Shown here piece by piece: positions 25,200 to 36,979 of a stretch of DNA of 64,000 nt. Source of the stretch: Thozetella sp. PMI_491 (Eukaryota > Ascomycota > Sordariomycetes > Chaetosphaeriales > Chaetosphaeriaceae); assembly GCA_021432635.1 (NCBI GenBank), contig MU270021.1, forward strand, positions 186,001 to 250,000, read 5' to 3'. Position numbers and translations under genes: made by a program. Numbering within the stretch: the stretch's first letter is position 1; each line of letters starts with the position of its first letter. The notes beneath the pieces are model-generated. The model made no database searches, was not told the origin of the DNA, and saw only the letters and a list, made by a program, of their open reading frames with translations.

Positions 25200-26986
25200 C
25201 TAACTGCATTCAAAATTCCGCCTCTTCAACAAAACAACTGCATCGCGATTAGGAAGGATTTTATCTCCCTCAATGATGTTCGGAGGGCGTCCTAGTATTG
25301 AATCATCCTTCAACTTAAAATCGTACTCTAGCAGGATCCTACTAGTGATTGCTTTGATGGCGTACTGATGGTCTGTTAGCAACTAGAAAGGGGTCACGAG
25401 TAGTAGGAGCCGCTCGATGTGTATTAACGTAGAGGACGTACTGCAGCAAGAAAACGTCCTGGGCATGCATATCGACCAAGACCAAATTGAAGATTGGAGG
25501 CGCTACTGTTAGAAAATGGTGCCGGAGCTGTATCGGGGCTCCTAATCCACCGCCTTGGATTGAATGAATGGGCATCGGCCAGTATCCCCTCGTCGGTGTT
25601 GATGGCCTTGGCTGGGATCGCAATTTGCTCCCCAGGGTTTAACTGGTATCCATCTGACAACGTGATAGGACTCCGGACAACACGCCTAAAGGTAACTGCA
25701 GTTGGTGTCAGATAGATGGTTCCCAGAAAGTGAAGCGCAAGTGTGACTCACATTCCCCCACTGGATTAATTCGCTGAGATTCTCTCATCAGACTATCCAA
25801 TTGCTTCATATCAAGCATGGCTTGCTGAGATATTCCCATCCAGCCGTCTTTGAGCACGGCCTCCTGTTCCTTTCGGAGAGAATTCTTTAGTGTTTCATCC
25901 GAGACCATATCAAACAGAATGTGAGTGGTTGCCATGGCAGTTGTGTGAACCACGGCCATGCTCAATATGCCCAGTGTACGATGAGCCACGCCGAACGGGT
26001 GTGCTTCATCTTCAGTCCTTGCAAGATCCATGCACCATTGCATAAAGTCGTCATGTTCCTCTTCTAAGCACGCTCTTCGCCGTTCCACCTCCGATCCCAG
26101 TAGTTTCTGGACGTACTGCAATTGTGATTCAGCGTTCGTGACGGTAGAAAACCAGTTGCCAAGGAAAGACATGAAGTGTCTCCCAAAGCTACGGTTGGAC
26201 GCGATAGTGTCGAAAGTGTTCCGGCTGTAAGACGCAACCGTTTCAAGGAATTCCTCATCTCGACAGATGTGCTCCCCGACAAATACCCTTGCGGCAGCGC
26301 GACTGGTTAGACGAAGGACTGTATCATAGGGGTCGATCTCAACCCAAGCGTCTGGATGTAGCCCCAAGTCAGATGACAATACATGAAAAGAGGAATTAGG
26401 AGATTTACCATTTGGCTCCGGTAAGACGTGGTGGAAAGTCTGTCGAAGCTCGTCTGTCAAAATAGTGATTATTTGAGCTAGACAATTTAGCAAGGTGTGT
26501 ATGAGGTGCCCAAGAAAGAATACCTACGAAGCCGAGGCGTAAGACGTCGTTGTATAGCATGGGTGTGAAGCTCACTACCTAGCAAAATCTTCGTCACGTC
26601 GCCAGCATTGTCGTCGAAGCTCGCGGTTAATGGGTCCAGCTTATCACTAGTAACAGCCCGGAGTTCAGAAGCATATCTTAACGGAAGGACGATGAGATCC
26701 ATATCCATCTTGAGTAGCCTAAAGGGCTGATTCCCATACTGTATTGCATTGAATCAGACGGTAGCTGCGAAATAGTCGAGAGATTTCGGAAGATATGGCT
26801 TACCTTTCTATATCCATATTGAATGAGGCGGACAGCCTGGCTGTTGTAGGTCAATCGATCAAGGAAGGACGGGAAGATCGAGTGCCAGTATCTGACAGTC
26901 GGGATAAGGTCAGGCCTACGGCTACGGTGTACAATGTAGACTACCAGCAAGCAGATAACAGTTGCGATAACTGGTAAGAACAGCAT
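25200..26986 (-). CDS. cytochrome P450, indole-diterpene cluster (first of three)
   Basis: The model has six exons (26804..26986, 26528..26738, 26409..26477, 25752..26351, 25442..25695, 25200..25364) and encodes 493 aa. The start is the ATG at 26986, giving an N-terminal membrane anchor (LFLPVIATVICLLVVYIV). Expected landmarks are present: an I-helix region (VVHTTAMATTHILFD), K-helix ExxR (RESQR), the PERF-like FNPRRW and the haem motif FGLGRYACPGRF near residue 430. It is an ER-bound mono-oxygenase needing a reductase. It lies in line with the prenyltransferase and divergent from the next P450. I cannot tell from sequence whether it matches PaxP, PaxQ or another tailoring enzyme. Confidence 0.9.
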
Positions 26987-28018
26987 GATGGGAATGTGTG
27001 GCAAGCTTTAAACTTAGCGCTTAAGCAAAACGGCATGAGCTAGTATACGATCAAGATTTGTATAGAGAGAGTAGTGGCACCCTAGTGTAAGATTTAAGTA
27101 CTGCCTAGGCAAATTTCAAATTCTTAGGAAATATGCAACGATCGATGTCTAATATATCTCGTGACCTTCAAAGACATACGCTGTTGAAATATGAGACAAG
27201 TCCTTCTGGTTGAGCGACAGGATCTCTGGAGCTTGAACTTGGCAATTGCAAAAGCATGTGGGCCAAGTAGCGGAAAAGACCTGAGTTTATCGTAGACTGT
27301 CTAAAAGCGGGACGATACAACGGCAAGTCATCTAATTCAATATGTCTCGTAATCTTCAAAGACATACTCTGCTACAAGAGACAAGCGGCGCTTGAGGTTG
27401 GCAAGGCGAAGGAATGTGAGACAGATATCAAAATATGGCCGAGTGTATCATAGACTGTGTCGAAGCGGTACGATAAAAGAGCCGGTCATCACTAACCTGC
27501 CCGTAATCGATTCCATGCTCTAGCCCTGCTGTGGCGTCGCGGGCTGATACGTGACTCAAGTTGCCGCGTTCATAGACAAGGTGAATGGTCCTGAGTGTAC
27601 GCCGATGGATTCTCATGCTTACACAAGGGGAAAGCTGTGTCTCGCTTAACTGCTAGAAATCAGTCATGACCGTTAGCAAAGATATTTCTCAGCGTAGCAC
27701 GAGACATTTTAGTGGAATGCCGAAATACGGAGCCGGTGTTGTTTCACCAGAATCCCAGCCGGCCGTGGCCCAAGTGCCGTCTTTGTCAGCCGAGTTACTG
27801 GCTGTTTTAATCCAGCAAATATCGGGGTGCTCTGTCAGTGCCGCCAACTTGTATTTCTGGACTCGAGCTTGTTTAAACTAAGTGCTTGGCTATTTCCCAT
27901 CTAGACTGCCAACAGTGGGGCGCTATGTAAAAGGAGAATTTCCGTTGCCAACTTCTTATCCTCGTTTTTAAAAAGAAGCGCTATTGGCATTCGTGTCAAG
28001 GACAGACCTGACATCACC
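26987..28018. promoter_or_regulatory. divergent promoter region between two P450 genes
   Basis: About 1 kb separates the ATGs of two oppositely oriented P450 genes, so it should hold both promoters. It contains a tandem direct repeat (see next entry) and no gene. No individual factor site is claimed. Confidence 0.6.
27148..27495. repeat. imperfect tandem direct repeat, unit about 180 bases, two copies
   Basis: Copy 1 (about 27148-27330) and copy 2 (about 27331-27495) share, in order, TCTAAT...TCTCGT, CTTCAAAGACATAC, GAGACAAG, CTTG...TTGGCAA, ATCATAGACTGT-like and ACGATA segments. Substitutions and small gaps separate them. The duplication lies wholly inside the divergent promoter region and could duplicate control sites. 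Confidence 0.65.
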
Positions 28019-30042
28019 ATGTTGACCGAACCTGTCGACTTTACAAACCCTAATACAGCAGCTAAAGTGGCAATTCTTGGCGCCGCTTTCGCTTGGGCTA
28101 TATTCGCCCTATGCATCGATTATTCTATCAAGGCAAGTATCCTCAGCCTACACTATTCGTGACTAACTACAGACTGACTCTTAGTTCATAGGTGGCCGTA
28201 CCAGTAGTGGGTGTCGGGGTGCGATACACCAAATGGCTGGCGGCTTTGCGAAATGTGTGGTATGCGAGGGAATCCATCAGTGAAGGATACGCCAAGGCAA
28301 GTAATCGTGATATTGTAATTAGTGTCTTGCTAACTCGAGGAGCTCAGTATGGTGACTATGCCTTTCAGATTCCTACTATGACTAGAATGGAAATCTTTAT
28401 CTGTGATCGAAAGATGACGAAGGAATATTACGATATGGATGAGGATCACCTATCTTTCCGAGCTGTCATGTCCGAGGTGCAAAACAAAACAACACAATAT
28501 GCTGAGCTCCAACTAACCTTTGGTTAGGAATTTCAGTTTAACTGGCTTCTTCCGGGACAATGTCACGATGTTCAAAGGATTCCTAATTCGGTAATCGCAA
28601 AGGCTCTAAGCTGGCAGAGAACAAGGGCAAGCAAGCCTGAAGACCCATTTTTCAGGGCATTTTCTGTTGAGTTTACACATGGTTTCCAAGAGGAAATGAA
28701 TCGGTTTGCAGCTGCAAGCCGGCCGTCAATATTGAGCACGATTTTTGGTGCCAGTTCGAACCGAAGATCGGGTTGGCATGCAGTGCAATGCTTTCCATTT
28801 GCACTTAGGGTAATCGCACGACTTACTACGTATTCCTTGTTTGGAAATACGTTGTGCAGAAACACCGAATTTCTGGACATGTGCTGTCGGTTCGGCGATG
28901 CAATTCCTCGAGATGCACTCATCTTGCGCGCATGCCCAGGATTCATTAGACCGTCAGTAATCCTTTCTAACAATATTGACGGTAGTGAAACATTTTCAAA
29001 TTAACTTGTGCGTTTAGCTACCTCTCGAAGCTTTTGCCAGCCCCGATTTTAGTGAAAAGATTACAAGATATCCTCGTAGTAGAGATCCATCGGAGAAGGG
29101 CACGTGGAATCAATCCTATGAAGGTGTGTTGGTATCTTAAACTTTGCCTTTGAGGGCTTTGTATTAACGAGAATAACTAAATTCAAGGATCTTTTGGATT
29201 TCGCAATGAATTGGGTGCATGAGCATCCGCAGAAGTATAATGACTGGCATGTTACCGATATGATGACAAACACAATATTTGCTGCTCTCCATACTTCAAG
29301 CCAAGTATAACCCCTTAATTTTAATCCTTCTAATCTCACATCTAACCATGGCTAGCTGGTGGTGCACTGCATGTTTGAACTTGCCACACGTCCAGAGTAC
29401 TCCGGTCCACTTCGAGAGGAAGTAGAACGCTGCTTCAAAGAACACGGCGATTGTACGAAGAAGGCCATAGACTCTATGTACAAGATGGATAGCTTCATCA
29501 AGGAGACACAGAGAGCCAACCCTCTCGACGCATGTACGTGATACATCTCTATTCGCGAATTGATTCTCCCGCTGACTCTATTATTAGCTGCTCTAGCAAG
29601 AATGGCGCTGAAAGAGTACACTTTCTCTAACGGTCTACAAATTCCAAAGGGCAGTGTCATCTTCACTCCCAACTCTCCGCTCTTCGCAGACGAGAGATTT
29701 TACCCGAATCCCGAAAAGTTCGATGGTTTCCGCTTTGAGAAAATGAGAAATGATCCAGAACTCAAGTCAAGCTGTGATCTCACCTCAACCGATCAGTACA
29801 GCATGCATTTTGGAATCGGTCGTCATGCTTGTCCCGGCAGATTCATGGTGTCTGATGAGGTGAAATTAGCTTTGATTCACCTCTTGCAGAATTTTGACTT
29901 CTGCATGGAAGACCACGGCAGACGGCCGAAGAATGTGGCATTTGGCAAGTTTATTTTGCCTGATATGGGTGCAAAAGTCTGGTTGAGGGAGACAAGCCGA
30001 CGAAACAATTTGGAAGAAATAAAGGAGACTGTCACAGCTTAG
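28019..30042 (+). CDS. cytochrome P450, indole-diterpene cluster (second)
   Basis: The model has eight exons: 28019..28132, 28192..28296, 28348..28476, 28528..28952, 29018..29123, 29188..29304, 29356..29533, 29588..30042. It encodes 542 aa. An N-terminal membrane helix ([17 protein letters not shown]) is followed by [14 protein letters not shown]. An I-helix region ([15 protein letters not shown]), K-helix KETQR and the haem motif [12 protein letters not shown] near residue 465 are clear. The first two introns use GC donors (AAG|GCAAGT); no GT donor nearby keeps the frame. By family it oxidises the diterpene core at the ER. It does not closely match the other two cluster P450s in its variable parts, so it is not a recent duplicate. 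Confidence 0.9.
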
Positions 30043-32074
30043 CTTTTGGGGAAGATGTTGGTAAGACCATGGTCTTAGACACGAATTAGTCACTATTGTC
30101 GGTTTCTAGCTTGAAAAGCTATATCAGGCAATCCTCTCATATCGTCTATGTCATCTAGTTGGAGATCCAGCCAAGGGATCATATATAAGCTGTGAGCAGC
30201 TCACTCTCTTTCGTATGCTCTTTTAGACCATACAACAGTCTCACGATCTTACCGTACGGCTCGCTCATATAAGACAGCCTATAATTATAGCAAACATAAG
30301 ATGTATTATTTTGGTATTCCGGCCCAATTGCCCAGGAAAACTAGCTGCTCCAAGATTTGAGCTTTTGGGAGAGTGTATTCTATTAATATATGTATGAATA
30401 CACGGACTTCGTAGCTGAACGCGGCGAAACACACAATTAGTTTAGTTAATAGCTTAGGGAGTATGTATCTTATCAATCTTCAATGCCCTCTCGGACTCAG
30501 TTCCTTCAGAACGATCGTTTTCGAGCACCAACTACATCGAGATGAAGTTCCGCAACCGACTCTGCGCAAATACCGCCGACATATTTAGCACTGCAATAGA
30601 TATAAGATATTGCTTGCTTCGAAGCGCGAATTATGTAATCTTCTCGCCCTTTGACAGAAAGGCCCCGGGACTAGTTATTGCTTGCGGGTTTAGCAATGAA
30701 TAAAAGTTGAAGAATATGGTAGAGGAGTAACTATCCTATGTGATTATAGACGAAAAGAATTTACATTACTCGGTCTTGTCCTCGGATGAGAACACAATAA
30801 AATGAAACGTATAACACGATCCATAACCGAGTGGCTAAGACAAACTAGCGGTTAACTTGTGATCACACGCTGAAAACCAGGTTTCTTGGCATTGCAACCC
30901 CACCATACTATGGTATAAATAATTTAAATGTCACAAATACTATTTTACAAGGTCAATATACTTTCTCAATATTTCTCTATTTTTTTTTAAAAAAAAGAAA
31001 TACCTTCTAAGATAAACTAGAAAAGAGAGATTAGAATTCCCTGCGTTTCTTGCTTCTCTTCTAAAGTAACTTTTACAAGTTGATAGAATAGTTTAGAGAA
31101 TTTATTATTCTTATAAAATATAATAAATGAAATCGTAAAGGTTTCTAGTAAGATTTGGTGGTTTGTGTTGTTAGAAATTCTGGCCTTCAATGTGTGGTCA
31201 GAAGTTGGTTATACTCCAGTTGGCGTCTAAACCACGAATATGTTGATATTTTGACACAGCGATGCCCAGAAATGATGTCATAGCATGCGATCAGAGTGGT
31301 TATCTAATCGATGAGCTACCATAGATCGAAACTTTGGCTGAGCCACACCGTGCCTTGGCGACGTGAGGATGTTCATACAGGAGGGGTATGAGTTAGTCTG
31401 GAACCGACGAGGGTATGGTTAAAGGTGTAGGTTAAGGTATAGCGGTGTAGGCTCGAAAATGGGTGATTGAGAGCGCTAGATAGCTGGCTAGAAGGCCAGC
31501 TATTTATCGTCCTACGGCAGCTAGATTTCGTCAGCTCTCGTTTAAGCCGTCGTGATGTAAAACAGGACAGAAGAACCACTAGTTGAATCCATCGATACAT
31601 CCATATATGGATATAGTATAGTTTCAGATATTCCTAATTGGGTCTAATAAGAGGAGACTGAGATGTAATAAAGTATAAATAAGTTAAACACTAAGCTTAA
31701 GAGCACGAGATATTGAGAAACTAGTGTTAGGACTTCAGTTGTACAAAGGCATAAAATTGGGTTTCAGCAAATTTCTTGTCAATGTGGGACAGGGGGGAAA
31801 TGACGAGGATATCAACATGTACGAAGCAGAAACATGATAATTTGGTACATACATAAGATGGGTTCTAGTAGAAGAAGATTGAAGCGTGCCGCCCCAAAGG
31901 AATTTCTTAATTCTCGGAAGCTTGTCTGATATGTTTACCACTACCACGGCTATGGTTTGGACGAGGCCCGATGTTTATGAAGAGAAGTCCTTTTTTTGTT
32001 TCAACGCATTAAAAAGTAGGCTCCTATCTTAATCATCCGAGGCAGATCTTGGCGCCAGAAAGCACCCTTTAATC
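30043..32074. other. gene-free stretch inside cluster, about 2 kb
   Basis: This lies between two convergent P450 genes. It is AT-rich, especially 30900-31140 with long A/T runs. No coding frame is supported. A tRNA-like or SINE-like segment sits at about 30819-30905. Confidence 0.55.
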
Positions 32075-34112
32075 TTAAACCATTGGAGCCCCACCACGAC
32101 GCCTTATCAACAATGGTGTCTGAGGGTTCACGAACGGAAACTCGTGGATGAACCCATGCGTCGGCTTCCCCTTTTTGTCCACAAGCCGAATATCATATCG
32201 AAGAAGGAGCACGGTCAAGATGATTTTTAGAATATCAGATGCCATGAACCTTCCTGGACAAGCCCATGTACCGTACCCGAAATGTAGGTGAGCCTTGTCT
32301 GTCGTAGCGTACTGATGCTTGTTGCTCTCGGTGGGTACTCGACAACGCTGGTTGTAGTATCGAAGGCCATCGAACGACTCTGCATTTGGAACTATTTCCG
32401 GGTCTGTTCCAATCGAATGCGGGGTCATGCAGATTCGTGTTCCATATGGGACGTGAGTGCCATCCTGGAGCCTGATACCAGCAGGGGCTTTCACAACACG
32501 AAGGAATCCCACTGTGCGCGGAGCTTGTTAAACAACGTTACACGAGGCCGTTAGTTTGTGTTTAGGGTGCTCTTACATAGTGTCAGAGGGGTATGTCGCT
32601 GGGATCTATCAAGAATAGTCAATAATGGACAGACAACCGGAAACGCAACAACCTGCTCTCTAGGGTATACTGACTCTCGTAGGAAGCTGTCCAGTTTGCC
32701 CAAGGAACCTAGTGCTTGCTTGGTATAGGTCATTTCATTCTCTCTGAGACCGTTCAGTGCCTCTTCGCGCAGCATTTCGATATACTCGGGACGAGAAACG
32801 AGATCGAAGAGGGCATACGCCCCAGATGCAGCAGTGCTGTGGGCGGCGATTGCTGTCATACACAGCATTAACCTGGCCAGCACATCCGGCTTACCGTCCT
32901 TGTCCTCCGGGTTCGTCATTTCAATCATCGATTGTAGCAGATCGTTGAATTCTTCGTAGCCGCTGTCGTTGTGCTGAAGCTCCCGGCGACGCAGGATTTC
33001 AGGAATCAGAATCTTTACACCTGCACGAATGCAGGCTTTATATTTACGCACGAAAGGTAAACACATATTTAAGAGTGGCCAACAAGATCTTGGGACCGAT
33101 CTCATGGCCAGCTGTATTATAGTGACTATGAAGAATATTAGCGTCTATTTGCCGAAGACGTGGTTATTCTGTACCGTTGTCAGCGTGACCAAACGCCGCA
33201 TCTAGCCATTTCGGATCTCGACATAAGGATGCTCCCACAAATATGCGATGTATCATTCGCTCTACTGCTTTGAGGAGCAGTGGTTGAATTGGCACAGGTG
33301 TCCATTCTGTATATAAAAGTTGTAAAGTCAGGGCATGCGGAGTTCAGTCGCGAGGGAGCTTGTGGAAGGTGTACCTTGACACGGAGGCATATCGATGGAT
33401 AGACAATAATCAAGCTCATCCTTCATCTCTTCACATAGCTTAGCTAAACTAGGTGTAATTTTGAGCTGCAAATTATTCAGAAAAGCGATTCTTTCGATAT
33501 TTACAATGGGAAAGACTCACCTGGAGCGCGCGGATTCCAACGTCGTGTTCTCTAAGCAAGGTGAGGCCGCTATAGCGACCACCAAAATTCTATTTCATTA
33601 AATCGTTAGAAAATCACATGTTCTAGTACTCGAGGGTCCAGAGCTAGGTTTCCTACTCACTTGGATCAGTCCATCGATTGCACTTAGCTCGTGTGCTGGT
33701 CTATTGTGGAGATCATCTATATATTTGCGAGAGAGGACGAGTATATCACCATCGTAGCGTGATATCTGGAACATGGAATTTCTCCACTTTAAGGTGTTTT
33801 CATTAGATCAAGATATTTCGCTCGCCCTATTCTCTTTATGGGACGTACCTTTTTATAGCCTTCGCCTATCAGAGTAGCAGCGCTAAAGGAATAACGTATC
33901 TGAGCCCAGAGTGGTGGTTCCCATGATGAGCAATAGCCGACAAATGGAGCTTTGACGCCGGTAGTGGAGGGTCTCCAGTAGAACGCCCCACAAACGAGCA
34001 AAACAAGGAAAAGAGCGAAAAAATGATTTCGGAATAGAATGTACGGTGAAAACCCGGGTAAATATAAGTTGATTGCGCTCAACAGCAGTCCGGTTGAATT
34101 ACCGGGGTTCAT
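32075..34112 (-). CDS. cytochrome P450, indole-diterpene cluster (third)
   Basis: The model has eight exons: 33849..34112, 33661..33786, 33521..33589, 33375..33465, 33175..33306, 32675..33125, 32577..32605, 32075..32511. It encodes 532 aa. A membrane segment (NHFFALFLVLLVCGAFYW) precedes APFVGY and EGYKKW. Further on are the DMPP motif, an I-helix region (TAIAAHSTAASGAYALFD), K-helix RESQR spanning an intron, and the haem motif FGYGTWACPGRF near residue 465. Exon 7 is a 29-nt micro-exon. Its upstream GTCAGT donor is the only choice that preserves ExxR. It is convergent with the second P450 and in line with the FAD enzyme upstream of it. The exact oxidation step is unknown. Confidence 0.9.
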
Positions 34113-34686
34113 TTTGAAACCCCAAACCGAGAGCAAAAACTGCCAGGAGCCGAATTCTCGGCCTCCGAGGTGGTTTCTTTTGGACGTGGGAAGTTTGGGA
34201 AACACATGAGCAGGGAAGCTGTGCACTGGTTGGATGAGGATTTCGAAATGAAAAAGGATGATTTAAGATTCGGCTGCAGCCCACTTAGTCCTAATCGATC
34301 TGTTCACGCATTTGTCTAAGGTCGGGTCCGCATTCCTCCCGTCCATCAAATCATCTGCGTGGATATTTGATCCGTGTATGTTTGGTTGTCGATATGATGG
34401 CATACATAGCCAATGTTTAGTTATGCAGGATGGCATGTAAGCGAGATGCAGGCTAGCAAAGGACGGTTTTGTCTCGGCGGAGTGTCGGGCATGCTTTGGA
34501 GGTGCTGCCCAAGGTCTGAGGCGCGACGCGTAACTCGGATTGTTTGGGCTTGCCAACTGTCTATCACGCAAGAGGCGAGTTCTTGTTTGTTTTAGGTTAA
34601 GCCCCATCTTCTGCGAGCCTTGAGGCTCCTCAATTCCCATAGCTATGATGCGTACTCTATGTCATACATGGAACTGCTGTTTCCTA
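34113..34686. other. intergenic region, P450 promoter side
   Basis: About 570 bases between the third P450 start and the epoxidase stop. No gene seen. Confidence 0.5.
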
Positions 34687-36320
34687 CTACCTGAGCTTGG
34701 CGAGAAAGAATACAAAGAAGACGACTGCAAAGCATACTGCAAACCCATACTGGCTAGTTCTGGGGCGCAAGCACACCACAGTTCGCACGACTGATGACCA
34801 GGAGGCGTTCCATGCCCCTCCAAGTGATCTAGCGGGGAGATCCAGAAAATCGAGCTTTTCCGCGCCTCTAATAGAGAGGCCGGAGAGACTAGCAGGCCCA
34901 TCATTCAACAGTGGTATCAGATACCGCCCTAGTAGTACTCTACCCAATCCCTCATTTGCCTGCATCCGAACCAAGAACTCGGATTGATAGCATATGCTGA
35001 TTGAGCGAGGTCTTCGTGCCTCAACAAATTCTTGAAGCATCGAATCTATTGCGCCGGCCGACAAGCTGCTAAGTGGGAGTCTTTCATGGAGAAGGCTAGC
35101 TAGCTTGGCAGCATCTTCTATCGCCATGTTTGCACCTTGGCCTATATTGGGGGCCATCTGCTGGTAGTGAGCACTGGGGCTGTGTAGATAAATATAAGAC
35201 GGGAGCAGCTTCAAGTCCCTAAGCCTTTTTGGGAGCGCTAGAGAGCCGGATTTACATACCTTGCGCACGGCATCACCAATACATACCAAACGACCATAGT
35301 TCCACTGCCGAAACACTCCTTCCTCCAGCGGTGTCATCTTATAGATCGTGCATCTTGACCATATCTCTTCCCATGTCAAATCGTCACTAAGCTTTCTGGA
35401 CTGTAGTCTCTCGCATATCCGTCTCGCGCTGTCGTCTGAACGATTCTCGTTGCATAAGCTACCGTCTTGTGGATTTCTGAAAATGAGGAACCAGAAAAGT
35501 TTGCCTTTTTTTCCAGTGAAGACGTGCAGTGACAGTCCACAATCTAATAGACTAAGCTGCACTCCAAGCTCTACGTTGGGCACATCCATGGAAATGCCGT
35601 AAATGCAAGAATAGTCGTACTTGATACCGGCTTGTTTCTTGTTAGCATTTACCGTAATAAATAGATGCAGATATCCTTTACCTCTGCTCTCCCCGGGCAT
35701 CTTCGGAAGATGGGACGCTGATGTGAAGCATCTCCAGATTTCAGATCGGACCACGCTATGAACTCCATCCGCCCCAACAACAAGGTCTGCCTTATGCACC
35801 GAGCCGTCAGATGTTCTAACCGCAGCCTCGGATTGAGCGTTCGTGATCGACACAACTTCCTTCTTTACATAGACACAATCCTTGTTTTTGAGCTTATCGT
35901 AGAGTATCTGGATAAATCGCTGCCTTTCAAGAAAAGACACAGGGTATCCAAAACTTTCATGGGAAATCCATTAGCATTTCAGTCCATAATATAATTAATT
36001 TGCGGGGGAGCTTCGACAAGGGGCACATACGTAGAATGCAACGTCCTAGGATATGCGCTTCCAAACCAGAAACCATTTGGATATCTTATCTTAGCCACTT
36101 CCAGAGGATCGATTTCCTTTTCAACCGCATCGAACAAGCCGAGTTGATCAAGAATACGACCACCGTTTGGAAGAATACCAATGGATGCTCCAAGCTGAGG
36201 AGCTATGCTCTCGCCTTTTTCTAGAATGGTAAAATGTATACCGAGGCGTTCTAGGCAGTGAGCAAAAGAAAGCCCTGCTACAGAACCTCCGATGATGAGC
36301 ACCTTGAACTGTTCGGTCAT
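34687..36320 (-). CDS. idtM: FAD-dependent epoxidase of indole-diterpene synthesis (PaxM type)
   Basis: The model has four exons (36031..36320, 35682..35953, 35260..35630, 34687..35157) and encodes 467 aa, close to PaxM-type enzymes. Group A flavin mono-oxygenase motifs are intact: the dinucleotide fold (IIGGSVAGLSFAHCL, then ILEKG), VVGADGVHSVVR and CIGDAVRKMAPNIGQGANMAIED. A C-terminal membrane helix (FAVCFAVVFFVFFLA) fits ER anchoring. By pathway it epoxidises the prenyl chain of 3-geranylgeranylindole before cyclisation by the B-type cyclase. Intron 2 (51 nt) is divisible by three and reads through, but splicing it gives the better family fit. It shares a 0.66-kb divergent promoter with the multi-span protein. 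The symbol is a family-level name. Confidence 0.9.
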
Positions 36321-36979
36321 CGTGAAAATGTGAGTTCGGCTTCTGTAGGCCGTGATTGCTGTTGAATATGTTGAAATGAAGTTGGAACAAGGTAGGAAAG
36401 AGTCGTTTCTGTCGGAATGTTGGACCGGGTCCGGATATCGTGATCAATGCGTGTCCGAGAAGGCCAGAAAAAAAACAGATAAACTACTTTTAGTAATACG
36501 CACGACTGCGACGCGCATCTACTATATCATCGAAATTCTCAGCACTGTGTTGATCATGCCTTTGCTGCCCCTCAAAGCTCTGGCATTGCCAGCCCAAGAC
36601 CATCGAGCGGGGCCAACTGCTGGATGCTGTATCTCTCTTTGCCACTCTATCGAAAAGAGTTGTGGTAGGTGATAACTACTGTAAAAGATGTGTGCGAACA
36701 AGACGCTTTTCCGAAACAAAATTACAATGTTTGAGGCGTAACGGATTGCTACGTGCCGTTTAAGTGGGGCCGTAGGTCTAGAACAGTCCTTGGGAAATGA
36801 GGTGTTTCTAATTTCCACTTGATGGTCTTCGAAGATTCCAGCTTGCTTGACTCCGTTAGATTAGCCAATGTCTTAAATTTGACGGAATATAAACCTGTAA
36901 GGAAACGTTTCTCTCCGGACACGTTGATAGCAACACGACCCCTGGTTACCCTCTCGCCCCTCCTCTGGCACTTGTCACA
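36321..36979. promoter_or_regulatory. divergent promoter, epoxidase and multi-span protein
   Basis: A 659-base region between opposing ATGs. A TATA-like element (AATATAAA) lies at about 36885-36892, some 90 bases before the + strand ATG. No gene is supported. Confidence 0.55.

Noticed and set aside
26987..27004. Longer N-terminus for the first P450
   Set aside because: The extension starts with TTG, not ATG. The ATG at 26986 directly precedes the membrane anchor.
32605..32675. Loss of the ExxR motif in the third P450
   Set aside because: With a GTATAC donor the motif would be lost, but the GTCAGT donor just upstream restores RESQR and the frame.
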